Below, piece after piece: positions 11,492 to 19,162 of a stretch of DNA of 64,000 nt. The first letter of the stretch is position 1. Every line of letters starts with the position of its first letter. The stretch is from an uncultured Alphaproteobacteria bacterium (lineage in GTDB: Bacteria > Pseudomonadota > Alphaproteobacteria > UBA8366 > GCA-2717185). The position numbers were made by a program, and so were the translations under genes. The notes under the pieces are model-generated. The model saw only the letters and a list, made by a program, of their open reading frames with translations, was not told where the DNA came from and made no database searches. Location of the stretch: positions 62,001 to 126,000 of the forward strand of contig CALSRA010000012.1 of assembly GCA_943788635.1 (NCBI GenBank). The letters are read 5' to 3'.

Positions 11492-12379
11492 CTACGCCGC
11501 CTGTTCGACCGTCGGCGCCTCACCAGCCACTGTGGTCCGGCGCATATCGCGCACATCGCTTGTGTCATTATAGCGACGGGCACGGTGCATGACCTGCCGG
11601 TTGTCCCACATCACCAGATCGAACTGCTGCCATTTGTGGCTGTAGACAAATTCGCGCTGGGTTGCCTGCTCGGTCAGCTCGCGCAGCAGGATACGGGCTT
11701 CCGGCGTCTGCCAGCCAATAATGGTCCCCGCATGCGCCGACAGATAGAGCGACTTGCGCTCCGTCACCGGGTGGGTTCGCACCAACCGCTGGCGCGCCGG
11801 CCGGAACCCGGCCTTTTCCTGCGCGGACAATTCATCGAACCCCAGCGATCCCCGCGAAAACAGCAACGAGTGCTCGCAAACCAGGTCCTCGATCTGCGCC
11901 TTCATGTCATCATCGAGTGAATCATAGGCCGCGCGCATATCAGCGAATTCGGTATTGCCGCCGGTCTCCGGAACGACCCGCCCGGACAGCAGCGAATATT
12001 TCGCCGGTACGACCCGGAACGAACTGTCGGAATGCCACAGCATATTGCCAAGATTGAACAGCCGCTGGCGGTCCGCGCTGCCATATACCTTGTTGTCCTT
12101 GGTAAGGTTCGAAATATCGGCGAGATCGGGACCGAGACGCCGGTCCTTGTCCTTGGTGATATTGCTGACGGAATCGGGCCGCTCCAGATCGCCGAAATTC
12201 CGGCTGAACGCGGTCTGCTCATTATCCGTGATATCCTGCCCGTGAAAAACCAGCACCGCGTATTTATCCATACCCGCCTCGATCGCGGCGACGTCTTCCG
12301 GTGACAGCGGCCTGCGCAGGTTGATGCCGTCGACTTCACCGCCCAGAACCGGGTGCAATGGCCGGATGGAAATACTCAT
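11492..12379 (-). CDS. TauD/TfdA-family Fe(II)/2-oxoglutarate-dependent dioxygenase
   Basis: The 295-residue protein carries the family's iron ligands: His and Asp in MLWHSDSSF and the distal His in NRQVMHRARRYND. The downstream Arg in DMRRTTV would bind 2-oxoglutarate. Length and N terminus (IRPLHPVLGGEVDGINL) match TfdA/TauD enzymes, which hydroxylate taurine, 2,4-D or other acids. The true substrate is unknown. I chose the ATG at 12379, preceded by GAGAGGA, over the longer frame to 12424. The VOC protein upstream on the same strand may be co-transcribed. Confidence 0.9.
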   Translation of the reverse strand: MSISIRPLHPVLGGEVDGINLRRPLSPEDVAAIEAGMDKYAVLVFHGQDITDNEQTAFSRNFGDLERPDSVSNITKDKDRRLGPDLADISNLTKDNKVYGSADRQRLFNLGNMLWHSDSSFRVVPAKYSLLSGRVVPETGGNTEFADMRAAYDSLDDDMKAQIEDLVCEHSLLFSRGSLGFDELSAQEKAGFRPARQRLVRTHPVTERKSLYLSAHAGTIIGWQTPEARILLRELTEQATQREFVYSHKWQQFDLVMWDNRQVMHRARRYNDTSDVRDMRRTTVAGEAPTVEQAA

Positions 12380-12452
12380 GGATCCGTATCCTCTCTCAAT
12401 ATCGAAACATGCCAAGTCAATCACTCAACGGCGAGGCCCGCAAGGTCAGCGT

Positions 12453-12875
12453 TTAAGCCGGATCCGGCGCCACGAACTCAACCCGCACACCGCCGGGAAT
12501 GGCGCAGATCATGTGCTGCAGCGGGTTTGTTCCCATTTGCTCCGGCGCGAACTCCACAACGACGCCGGGGGTCGCTTCCAATGTGACGAACAGTGCGTCC
12601 AGCGCAACAGTATCGGCCACGGCGAGCGCCAGGTGGTGCAGGCCGACATTGCATCGCCGGTCAAACGCGACCGCCGTTGCCGGGGCTTCCGCCTGCCACA
12701 GGGTCAGCATGATTGATCCGTCCGACACGAATATCGCCGGGTAGGCCGGTCGTCGCGCCACCTCCTTCATATTCAGCACGCCAGTAAAGAACGCCGCCGT
12801 CGCTTCGACGTCCGGCACGGTCAGCCCGACATGATGCACGCCCTTCGTAACGGGCGTTCCCTGTGAGTCCGGCAT
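12453..12875 (-). CDS. VOC (glyoxalase/bleomycin-resistance) family protein
   Basis: The 140-residue protein has two beta-alpha-beta-beta-beta modules. GVHHVGLTVPDVEATAAFF has the first metal-ligand His and GLHHLALAVAD has another. The acidic ligand is likely in VRVEFVAPD at the end. VOC enzymes include lyases, dioxygenases and isomerases, so the reaction cannot be named. The ATG at 12875, with AGGGGAGA upstream, fits the family start better than the longer frame. It lies upstream of the dioxygenase gene on the same strand with a gap of 73 bp. Confidence 0.88.
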   Translation of the reverse strand: MPDSQGTPVTKGVHHVGLTVPDVEATAAFFTGVLNMKEVARRPAYPAIFVSDGSIMLTLWQAEAPATAVAFDRRCNVGLHHLALAVADTVALDALFVTLEATPGVVVEFAPEQMGTNPLQHMICAIPGGVRVEFVAPDPA

Positions 12876-13035
12876 TGCTGTTTCTCCCCTGATACCTTTT
12901 GCAGCGCAGCCGGCATCATGAAGCCGCGGCGAATACCTCGCAAGGGTCTCGGACCGCACGTCGTTACTGTTTATCTAAAATTTTACGAAAATTAAAAAAT
13001 ATTTATACTATATGTTACTTTAAATTTTTAAGTAA

Positions 13036-13064
13036 TTGAAAACGATGTTTCTTGACCTTAAATT
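13036..13064 (+). promoter_or_regulatory. Candidate sigma-70-type promoter in an AT-rich spacer
   Basis: TTGAAA at 13036-13041 and TAAATT at 13059-13064 are separated by 17 bp inside an unusually AT-rich stretch (about 12965-13090) of this GC-rich chromosome. No gene starts immediately downstream before the hairpin at 13143. The match is by eye only, and AT-rich DNA gives chance matches. Confidence 0.35.
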
Positions 13065-13070
13065 GAATTA

Positions 13071-13198
13071 TTTGCACACTTTGGTTGTCATTTCATTCTG
13101 CTGCGAAATGATTATTGCTCTCTCCAAATATGAACTTTTCCTCCCCGGCGCACTGTAACGACCCCTCTCTCTGTACCGTTCCGCGCCGGGGATTTTTT
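13071..13198 (+). ncRNA. Candidate small RNA or leader ending in a terminator
   Basis: This 128-base stretch lies between a possible promoter (13036-13064) and a terminator-like hairpin (13143-13198). No convincing reading frame fits here; a short frame at 13115-13300 has no ribosome site and no recognisable product. I match it to no known RNA family. It could also be a 5' leader with an attenuator for the small gene at 13363. Confidence 0.25.
13143..13198 (+). terminator. Terminator-like hairpin with T-run
   Basis: CCCCGGCGC at 13143-13151 is exactly complementary to GCGCCGGGG at 13183-13191, and the 3' arm is followed by A and six T's. The 9-bp GC stem and T-run fit a factor-independent terminator on the plus strand, although the 31-base loop is long. 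It lies about 165 bp before the next plus-strand gene. Confidence 0.6.
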
Positions 13199-13362
13199 CT
13201 GCCTCTCCCGCCAAGCCCAATGGCGGATTCCATAGCGCCATTTATTGAATTCCCAACATCGAAATCATGGAATTGTCACATTGCCGTCACGGCGCCGTAA
13301 CGCGTCGATGGCCCTATGCCTGTGTTTGAAAAACCCTGATACAGGACAGAGGCATCAGCATC

Positions 13363-13596
13363 ATGGCACTCACGGAATACCCGACAGACACATTCAAGGT
13401 ATGGGTCGAATTCGACGGATTCGGCGACCCCAAACGCGCGTCCTGGGGTGTGCATGCGCCCGTCAGCAGTGTGATACAGATCGAAACCCCCGATATGTCC
13501 ACCGCACGGCGCGCGGCGGCCGCCCTCAAGGCGACGATCCGCACACGTTACAACCCGTCCCCCATACTCGGCGCCTGCCTCAGCGGCGAATACTGA
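13363..13596 (+). CDS. Small protein of unknown function
   Basis: A 77-residue frame with an ATG preceded by ACAGAGG. It is mixed in charge, with no signal peptide or membrane segment. Features are KVWVEFDGFGDPKRASWGV and a C-terminal helix MSTARRAAAALKATIRTRY. The codon composition agrees with the neighbouring genes, which supports coding. It lies 105 bp before the CoA transferase on the same strand. I do not recognise the family. Confidence 0.55.
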   Translation: MALTEYPTDTFKVWVEFDGFGDPKRASWGVHAPVSSVIQIETPDMSTARRAAAALKATIRTRYNPSPILGACLSGEY

Positions 13597-13700
13597 TCCG
13601 ACGAAATCGGCCGCTTCCAGTATGCTACCGGAGGCTGGATTGACATGCCGCTGCCGCTGGTATCCCTTTCCCGTCAGCACAGGAAACGGGAGAAGCAGAA

Positions 13701-15098
13701 ATGACCACGCCTTTTGACGAAATCATGGCCGTACGCGGCCTCGGCACACCGGAAGCCGGAGAAGTTGAAATCACCGGCGCGGATCCGGTCTATTCCACCC
13801 GTTTCAAAATCGGCGAGGTCTGCGCCAATGTCGTCGGCGGGATCGGCGTCGCGGTCAACGATATCTGGGAGCTGAAGACCGGCCAGCGCCAAAAAGCCAC
13901 GGTCGATACCCGTCATGCCGCCGCATCCTTGCGCAGCTCGCACAATCTCGTCACGCCGCAGGACGATGGCAGCTGGGCCGCCATGAACAGCCCCTCCATG
14001 GTCCATATGGCGTCGATCACCCAGCCCTGGGAAACGAAAGACGGCCGCCATTTCCTGCCGCATTTCAACCTGCCGCATCTGCGCGACCGGGTGCAGGGCG
14101 TGCTGGGCTGCGAGCTGACACCGGAATCCGTTGCTGCCGCTGTAAAGACCTGGGATGCCATGGATCTGGAAGCGGCTATCGACGAGGCCCGGGCCTGTGG
14201 CGGCATGGTCCGCAGCAACGCCGAATGGCTCGATTGCGAGCACGGCAAGGTGCTGACGAACAAACCCATTGTCGAGATCATCAAGATCGGTGACAGCGAC
14301 CCCGAACCCTTTCCGGAAGGCGACAGGCCGTTATCCGGAATACGGGCGCTCGATCTGACCCGGATCCTCGCCGGCCCGATTGCCGGGCGGACACTGGCGG
14401 AAAACGGTGCCGATGTGCTGATGGTTGCCGCCGGACACCTGCCCCAGGTGCCGGAACATGTTCTGGACACCAGCCATGGCAAGCGCAGTTGCTTCCTCGA
14501 CCTCAACGATCCGGACCAGAATGCGAAGCTGAAGGAACTGGCCAGCGGGGCCGATGTATTCTCGCAAGGCTACCGCCCCGGCGTCATGGCGAAGTTCGGG
14601 TTTTCACCCGAGGAACTGGCCGAACGCCGGCCGGGTATCGTTTGCATGTCGGCGAGTTGCTTCGGCGCCGATGGCCCGTTCAGCCATCGCGCGGGCTGGG
14701 AACAGGTCGCGCAGACCGTCACCGGCATCTGCATGGAAGGATCGCCGGAACGGCCGAAACTGCTGCCGGCCGCGGCCAATGACTACACCACGGGATATCT
14801 CGGCGCCTATGGCGTGTTGCTGGCGCTGGCCCGCCGCGCGCGCGAAGGCGGCAGCTATCATGTGCGCGTTTCACTGTGCCAGTCCGGCATGTTCATCTAC
14901 CGCCAGGGCAAAGTGGAATTCGACCAGCCCGACATGTGCCTGTCCGACGCGGAACTGGATGGACTGCGCACCCGCTCCGAACCGAAAAACGGCCCGGTGA
15001 AACACCTGCGCCCTGTCCTGCAGATGTCTGAAACCCAGCCGCACTGGACCCTCCCGACCCCCGTACTGGGCGGCGACAAGCCGGAATGGCTTGGCTGA
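13701..15098 (+). CDS. CaiB/BaiF-type (family III) CoA transferase
   Basis: The 465-residue protein has its clearest family III CoA-transferase core in the second half: ALDLTRILAGPIAGRTLAENGADVL, then TSHGKRSCFLDLND (CoA-contacting region), DVFSQGYRPGVMAKFGF, and IVCMSASCFGADGPF. The first 210 or so residues resemble a weaker copy of the same fold, as in two-domain members. Family III enzymes move CoA between acids through an aspartyl-CoA anhydride; I could not place the catalytic Asp with certainty. GGGAGAAG lies upstream of the ATG. The enolase-superfamily gene follows on the same strand after 191 bp. Confidence 0.85.
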   Translation: MTTPFDEIMAVRGLGTPEAGEVEITGADPVYSTRFKIGEVCANVVGGIGVAVNDIWELKTGQRQKATVDTRHAAASLRSSHNLVTPQDDGSWAAMNSPSMVHMASITQPWETKDGRHFLPHFNLPHLRDRVQGVLGCELTPESVAAAVKTWDAMDLEAAIDEARACGGMVRSNAEWLDCEHGKVLTNKPIVEIIKIGDSDPEPFPEGDRPLSGIRALDLTRILAGPIAGRTLAENGADVLMVAAGHLPQVPEHVLDTSHGKRSCFLDLNDPDQNAKLKELASGADVFSQGYRPGVMAKFGFSPEELAERRPGIVCMSASCFGADGPFSHRAGWEQVAQTVTGICMEGSPERPKLLPAAANDYTTGYLGAYGVLLALARRAREGGSYHVRVSLCQSGMFIYRQGKVEFDQPDMCLSDAELDGLRTRSEPKNGPVKHLRPVLQMSETQPHWTLPTPVLGGDKPEWLG

Positions 15099-15289
15099 AG
15101 CCCGGGCATACGCCGCGCGCGGCCAGACACCTTCAATCAGCGGCAACAGCCGGCAAACCCAGTTCTGGCGACGACCGGATGGCAGGTTGAACAAGGCGCG
15201 TTGCAAATATTTGCCGGATATTTGCACGACCGGTCATTGTTGCTAGGCTCCGGGCAGAATGCCGCTACTCATCGGGGATCAAAAGAAAC

Positions 15290-16441
15290 ATGAAAGTCAC
15301 ATCGGTCAAATGCGTCACCGTCCATCCGGGCTGGCGGAAGAACTGGATTTTCGTCAAGGTCGAAACCGACGCTGGCATCCATGGCTGGGGCGAGGCCTAT
15401 TCGCAATATGACCGCGACCCTTCGGTCGTGGCCCATGTCGAACAGCTTGGCCGCTACCTCATCGGACGCGACCCTTTCCAGATCAAGCATTTCACCCAGA
15501 TGGCGTTTGACGATTACGCGGCGCGGCGCGGCTCGCTTGAATTCTATTCCGCCCTGTCCGGCATCGAAACCGCGATGTGGGACATCGCCGGCAAGGCCAC
15601 GGGGCAGCCGGTCTATAACCTGCTCGGCGGGCCGGTTCGTGACAAGATCAAGGTCTATGCCAACGGCTGGTACTATAAAATGACCAGCGCGGACGATTAT
15701 GCCCGTGCCGCCGAAAAGGTCGTCAAGACCGGCTTCACCGCGATCAAGATGGATCCGATTTCGGGCCCCTGGCGCAACTACATCACCCGCCAGCAGGCCG
15801 ATTATTCCGTCAGCGTGCTGAAAGCGGTGCGCGACGCGGTCGGCCCCGATGTGGAAATCCTGCTGGACCTGCATCGCCGCCTGTCGCCAATGCATGCGAT
15901 CGACCTTGCCGACCGCTATGCCGAGTTCAATCCCTATTACTTCGAAGAACCCTGCATGTGGGAAAATGTCGAGGCCCTGGCTGATATCAAAAGCAAGGTG
16001 CGGCTGCCCGTGGTGACCGGTGAGGCAATCTATGCCAAGGCCGGGTTCCGTCCCATCTTCCAGCACAATGCGGCCGATATCATCAACCCGGATGTAGCAA
16101 GCTGCGGCGGCATCCTGGAGCTGAAGGAAATCGCGGCAATGGCCGAACCCTATTTCGTTGCCGTCTCACCGCATAACTACAATTCCACGACGGTAGCGCT
16201 GGCGGCAACGGTGCAGGCCTCGGCCCTGATGCCGAACTTCGTCATCACCGAGTATTTCCTGCCCTTCGTCGAGCTCGGCATGAAATGCTGTCCGGAAATG
16301 CTGCAACCGAAGAACGGCTATATCGACCTGCCGACGGCCCCCGGCCTGGGCATCGATCTGGACGAGGAAGTCCTCGCCCGCCATCCGGGTCAGCAGTTCC
16401 CGCTGCGCGATCTGCGCCACCCGTCGGATGAAGGGCCGTAA
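15290..16441 (+). CDS. Mandelate racemase/muconate lactonizing (enolase superfamily) enzyme, sugar-acid dehydratase-like
   Basis: The 383-residue protein has the capping domain, then the TIM barrel with the three Mg2+ ligands: Asp in ILLDLHRR, Glu in YYFEEPCMW and Glu in PVVTGEAIY. The catalytic His/Asp region is SPHNYNS. IKMDP supplies a barrel Lys position. The overall pattern resembles galactonate/gluconate-type dehydratases. These abstract the proton alpha to a carboxylate and eliminate water. No sugar transporter or aldolase gene is beside it, so the substrate stays open. GGGGATC lies about 9 bp before the ATG. Confidence 0.88.
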   Translation: MKVTSVKCVTVHPGWRKNWIFVKVETDAGIHGWGEAYSQYDRDPSVVAHVEQLGRYLIGRDPFQIKHFTQMAFDDYAARRGSLEFYSALSGIETAMWDIAGKATGQPVYNLLGGPVRDKIKVYANGWYYKMTSADDYARAAEKVVKTGFTAIKMDPISGPWRNYITRQQADYSVSVLKAVRDAVGPDVEILLDLHRRLSPMHAIDLADRYAEFNPYYFEEPCMWENVEALADIKSKVRLPVVTGEAIYAKAGFRPIFQHNAADIINPDVASCGGILELKEIAAMAEPYFVAVSPHNYNSTTVALAATVQASALMPNFVITEYFLPFVELGMKCCPEMLQPKNGYIDLPTAPGLGIDLDEEVLARHPGQQFPLRDLRHPSDEGP

Positions 16442-16529
16442 GCGGGAAAGGTTCCGTTGACAGGTTATGGCATTGGTGTTGTTCTCGCCGCTAAACTCAA
16501 AGTAGAAGCCAAGGAAAGCGGTAACAGCA

Positions 16530-17468
16530 ATGTCTGACAGCGATATCGGTGGGTTTATTGCGTGGAATCTTGGCAATATCATTGCCATTTTGCTGTTCCT
16601 GTTTGTCCTGATCCTGATTTACAAGGGCATAAACATCGTCCCGCAGAGCCGCGTTTATGTCGTCGAGCGGTTCGGGAAATACACAAAGACCCTGCAGGCC
16701 GGGCTGAATTTCATCATCCCCTTCCTGGATAGCGTTGCGCACAAGATTTCGATACTCGAACGGCAGCTTCCGGAGTTTCGCATCTCTGTCATTACAAAAG
16801 ACAATGTCGAGGTCACACTGGAATCGACCGTGTTCTATCGCATCATGGATGCTGCGGCCTCCGTCTACCGGATCCAGGAAATCGACCGCGCGCTGCATAC
16901 CGCGTCGGAATCGATCATCCGCTCGGCCGCCGGGAAACTGGAACTCGATGACCTTCAATCGAGCCGGGAATCGATGAGCGAGGAAATCGCCCAGAACCTC
17001 CAGGACGCAGCGAAAGTCTGGGGTATCGATATCACCCGGACCGAAATCACGGATGTCGTGGTCGATGAACAGACCAAGGATTCGCAGCGCCAGCAACTGA
17101 ATGCCGAGCGCGAACGCCGCGCCGCCATCGCCCGTGCCGAGGGCGAGAAACGATCCGTCGAGCTCGCGGCGGAAGCCAGGTTGTTCGAAGCCCAAAGACA
17201 TGCCGAAGCCATCCGGGTGACCGCAGATGCAGAAGCCTATGCGGTCAAGGTCAAGGCGGAAGCCGATGCCGATCAGACCCGGGTCGTCGCCGCCGCGATT
17301 GCCGATAACGGCCAGCCCGCCATTGATTACGAAATCCTGAAACGCCAGGTCTCCGCACTGACCACGGTGGGCGCTTCCGACAGTACGAAAACACTGATCA
17401 TGCCGACGAATGTTTCAGCCGTACTCGGCTCCCTGTCGGTGATCGCCGAAAGCCTGAAGAAGACATAG
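16530..17468 (+). CDS. SPFH/Band 7 (stomatin/QmcA-like) membrane protein
   Basis: The 312-residue protein has one N-terminal membrane segment (about residues 14-32), then the SPFH domain starting VPQSRVYVVERFGKYTKTL, and a long charged alpha-helical region (residues about 190-260) rich in Ala, Glu, Arg and Lys. This is the coiled coil by which these proteins oligomerise. Members form rings or scaffolds in membrane microdomains and often affect protease or membrane-stress functions. AAGGAAAG lies upstream of the ATG. The NfeD-like gene follows after 2 bp, the classic pairing. Confidence 0.93.
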   Translation: MSDSDIGGFIAWNLGNIIAILLFLFVLILIYKGINIVPQSRVYVVERFGKYTKTLQAGLNFIIPFLDSVAHKISILERQLPEFRISVITKDNVEVTLESTVFYRIMDAAASVYRIQEIDRALHTASESIIRSAAGKLELDDLQSSRESMSEEIAQNLQDAAKVWGIDITRTEITDVVVDEQTKDSQRQQLNAERERRAAIARAEGEKRSVELAAEARLFEAQRHAEAIRVTADAEAYAVKVKAEADADQTRVVAAAIADNGQPAIDYEILKRQVSALTTVGASDSTKTLIMPTNVSAVLGSLSVIAESLKKT

Positions 17469-17470
17469 AT

Positions 17471-17782
17471 ATGGATGTATACGCCAGCGTAACGTACTGG
17501 ATTTTCAAACCGGAAGCCTGGGTCATCTGCGGCATCCTGCTGATCGCCCTGGACATGCTGATCGGGTTCAACTTTTTCGTGCTGCCCATCGGGATCGCGG
17601 CAATCGTCCTGGCAGGTCTGATTTACGCGCAAACCAGCCTTTTGTTCGGCGACTTTATCCTGTTCGAAACATGGCGCGGCATTGTGATCTGGTTCGCCGC
17701 CCTGTCTCTGGCGGCAGTGGGAATCATCAAGACCTTCATGCAGAAATCCAAGGCGGAGCAGCCGGACATAAACCAGTACTGA
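17471..17782 (+). CDS. NfeD-like membrane protein
   Basis: The 103-residue protein has two or three hydrophobic segments in its first 80 residues (for example WVICGILLIALDMLIGF and a Gly/Ile/Ala-rich stretch). It ends in a short polar tail without the soluble OB-fold domain of longer NfeD proteins, as in the short NfeD1b type. It lies 2 bp after the stomatin-like gene and is almost certainly co-translated with it; the pair is widespread and thought to act together in membrane organisation. Confidence 0.85.
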   Translation: MDVYASVTYWIFKPEAWVICGILLIALDMLIGFNFFVLPIGIAAIVLAGLIYAQTSLLFGDFILFETWRGIVIWFAALSLAAVGIIKTFMQKSKAEQPDINQY

Positions 17783-17805
17783 CCCGGCGGAACAAAACAG
17801 AACTC

Positions 17806-18522
17806 ATGATGCAGGTTGCCGTCATCACGCCATATTACCGGATGCGCGAGGACTGGTTTGCCACCTGCATCGATAGCGTCCGCCGCCAGTCCTATCAGTG
17901 CCGGCACATTCTGGTGGCAGATGGCGAGAGCTGCGACATGGCGGAACAGTCGGGGCTGGAACATATCGTCCTGCCGGCGAATCACGGTGATTACGGTGAT
18001 AGCCCGCGCGGCATCGGCAGCGCCGCGGCGTTCGATTCAGGCTGCGACGCGGTCGCCTGGCTGGATGCAGATAACTGGTACGCACCGGACCATATAGAGC
18101 GGCTGGTTCGGCTGCAGCAGGAAACCGACGTTGATATCTGTTCCAGCGCGCGGATTCTGAACCGTATTGACGGCACTGAACTGGGCCCATGCCAGCAGAA
18201 CGATGGCAAAGGCTTCATCGACACGAACTGCTATTTCGTGACCCGAACGGCGCGCGAGGTTACGACGCTCTGGATCGAAATGGCACCCGAACTGCACCCG
18301 GTCGGCGACCGTGTCCTCCTGCTCGGCATCCGGTCACGGGGCTACCGAACCGCACATTCCCCCGTACCGACCGTGCATTACCGGACGAGTTTCCCAGAAG
18401 ACTACCGTCGCTTCGGCGAAACCCCACCCGATGGCGCCCGCGCCAGACCGGAAGTCGCACGTGCTATCGACATGCTGAACCGGCGGTTACGGGCGAACCC
18501 GAACCGAAGCGAATCGGCCTAA
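17806..18522 (+). CDS. GT2-family glycosyltransferase
   Basis: The 238-residue protein begins VAVITPYYRM, a GT-A nucleotide-binding strand, and has VAWLDADNWYAPDHI with the DxD-like acidic motif near residue 88. It lacks membrane segments. The frame is open from 17671, but the ATG at 17806 fits the domain start. It overlaps the convergent DUF882 gene by 4 bp at its 3' end. It shares a motif block with the glycosyltransferase at 8384-9250. The sugar and acceptor are unknown. Confidence 0.85.
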   Translation: MMQVAVITPYYRMREDWFATCIDSVRRQSYQCRHILVADGESCDMAEQSGLEHIVLPANHGDYGDSPRGIGSAAAFDSGCDAVAWLDADNWYAPDHIERLVRLQQETDVDICSSARILNRIDGTELGPCQQNDGKGFIDTNCYFVTRTAREVTTLWIEMAPELHPVGDRVLLLGIRSRGYRTAHSPVPTVHYRTSFPEDYRRFGETPPDGARARPEVARAIDMLNRRLRANPNRSESA

Positions 18523-19064
18523 CCGACCCAGCGGCGAACGCGGCCGGTATCGACATGCACGAAGTTCGACTTCGCATAAAGCCCGGCACCGCCGCCCTTC
18601 AAACCAAGCGCCGCCTTATAAATGTCACGGGCGGAAACCCCCGGAATACGGATATCAAAGGCTTTGCCCTGCATATGCAGGCTGCGCTTCGCAACACCAG
18701 AGGATTTTGCCGCCAGCTTCGCATTGCTCTTCGGCGAACGATAGGCGGAAATCAGTTGAACCGGTTTCCCGCCGCCGACTGCACGCCCCAATGCGTGAAC
18801 AAGGTCGAGCAGGTTACAGTCGATCGGATGAACCTCGCCGGTCCGGAAGTCCCGGCATAATCTGGCCACGGCGCCCAACGCATCGGAATCGTAACAACCC
18901 TGTTCCCAATAGGCGGTGGTGAGCGATTCACCCGTATGGAGATTTTGCAGGGTAAGGCGCCGCGTACCACCGGATGCGGCCAGCACCATGCCCGGGGCCA
19001 CCATTGTAGCAACAGCAGCAGCACTGGACAGGGCCAGCAGGCTTCTTCTGGACAGTCGCGGCAT
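18519..19064 (-). CDS. DUF882/YcbK-like periplasmic M15-type peptidase with twin-arginine signal
   Basis: The 181-residue protein starts with a twin-Arg stretch RLSRRSLLAL and a hydrophobic region, suggesting Tat export. The mature part has the zinc-binding pattern of D-Ala-D-Ala carboxypeptidase-like M15 enzymes: His and Asp in SLHMQGKAFDIRI and His in FVHVDTG. SAYRSPKSNA is the usual preceding segment. Members act on peptidoglycan. I chose the ATG at 19064 because it gives a proper signal; the frame extends to 19100. The L,D-transpeptidase gene lies directly upstream on the same strand, so the two may form a cell-wall operon. Confidence 0.87.
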   Translation of the reverse strand: MPRLSRRSLLALSSAAAVATMVAPGMVLAASGGTRRLTLQNLHTGESLTTAYWEQGCYDSDALGAVARLCRDFRTGEVHPIDCNLLDLVHALGRAVGGGKPVQLISAYRSPKSNAKLAAKSSGVAKRSLHMQGKAFDIRIPGVSARDIYKAALGLKGGGAGLYAKSNFVHVDTGRVRRWVG

Positions 19065-19162
19065 CCCGCATTTTTCCTGCAATCCCTGGCCCTCCGGCAA
19101 TTCATCCGATGACGGTTATCCTGCGCGAAAACCTACTATAACCAGTTAACGAAGCAAGCGCG

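Noticed and set aside
13115-13300. Short frame in the AT-rich spacer
   Set aside because: It runs through a strong terminator-like hairpin and has no ribosome site or recognisable product.
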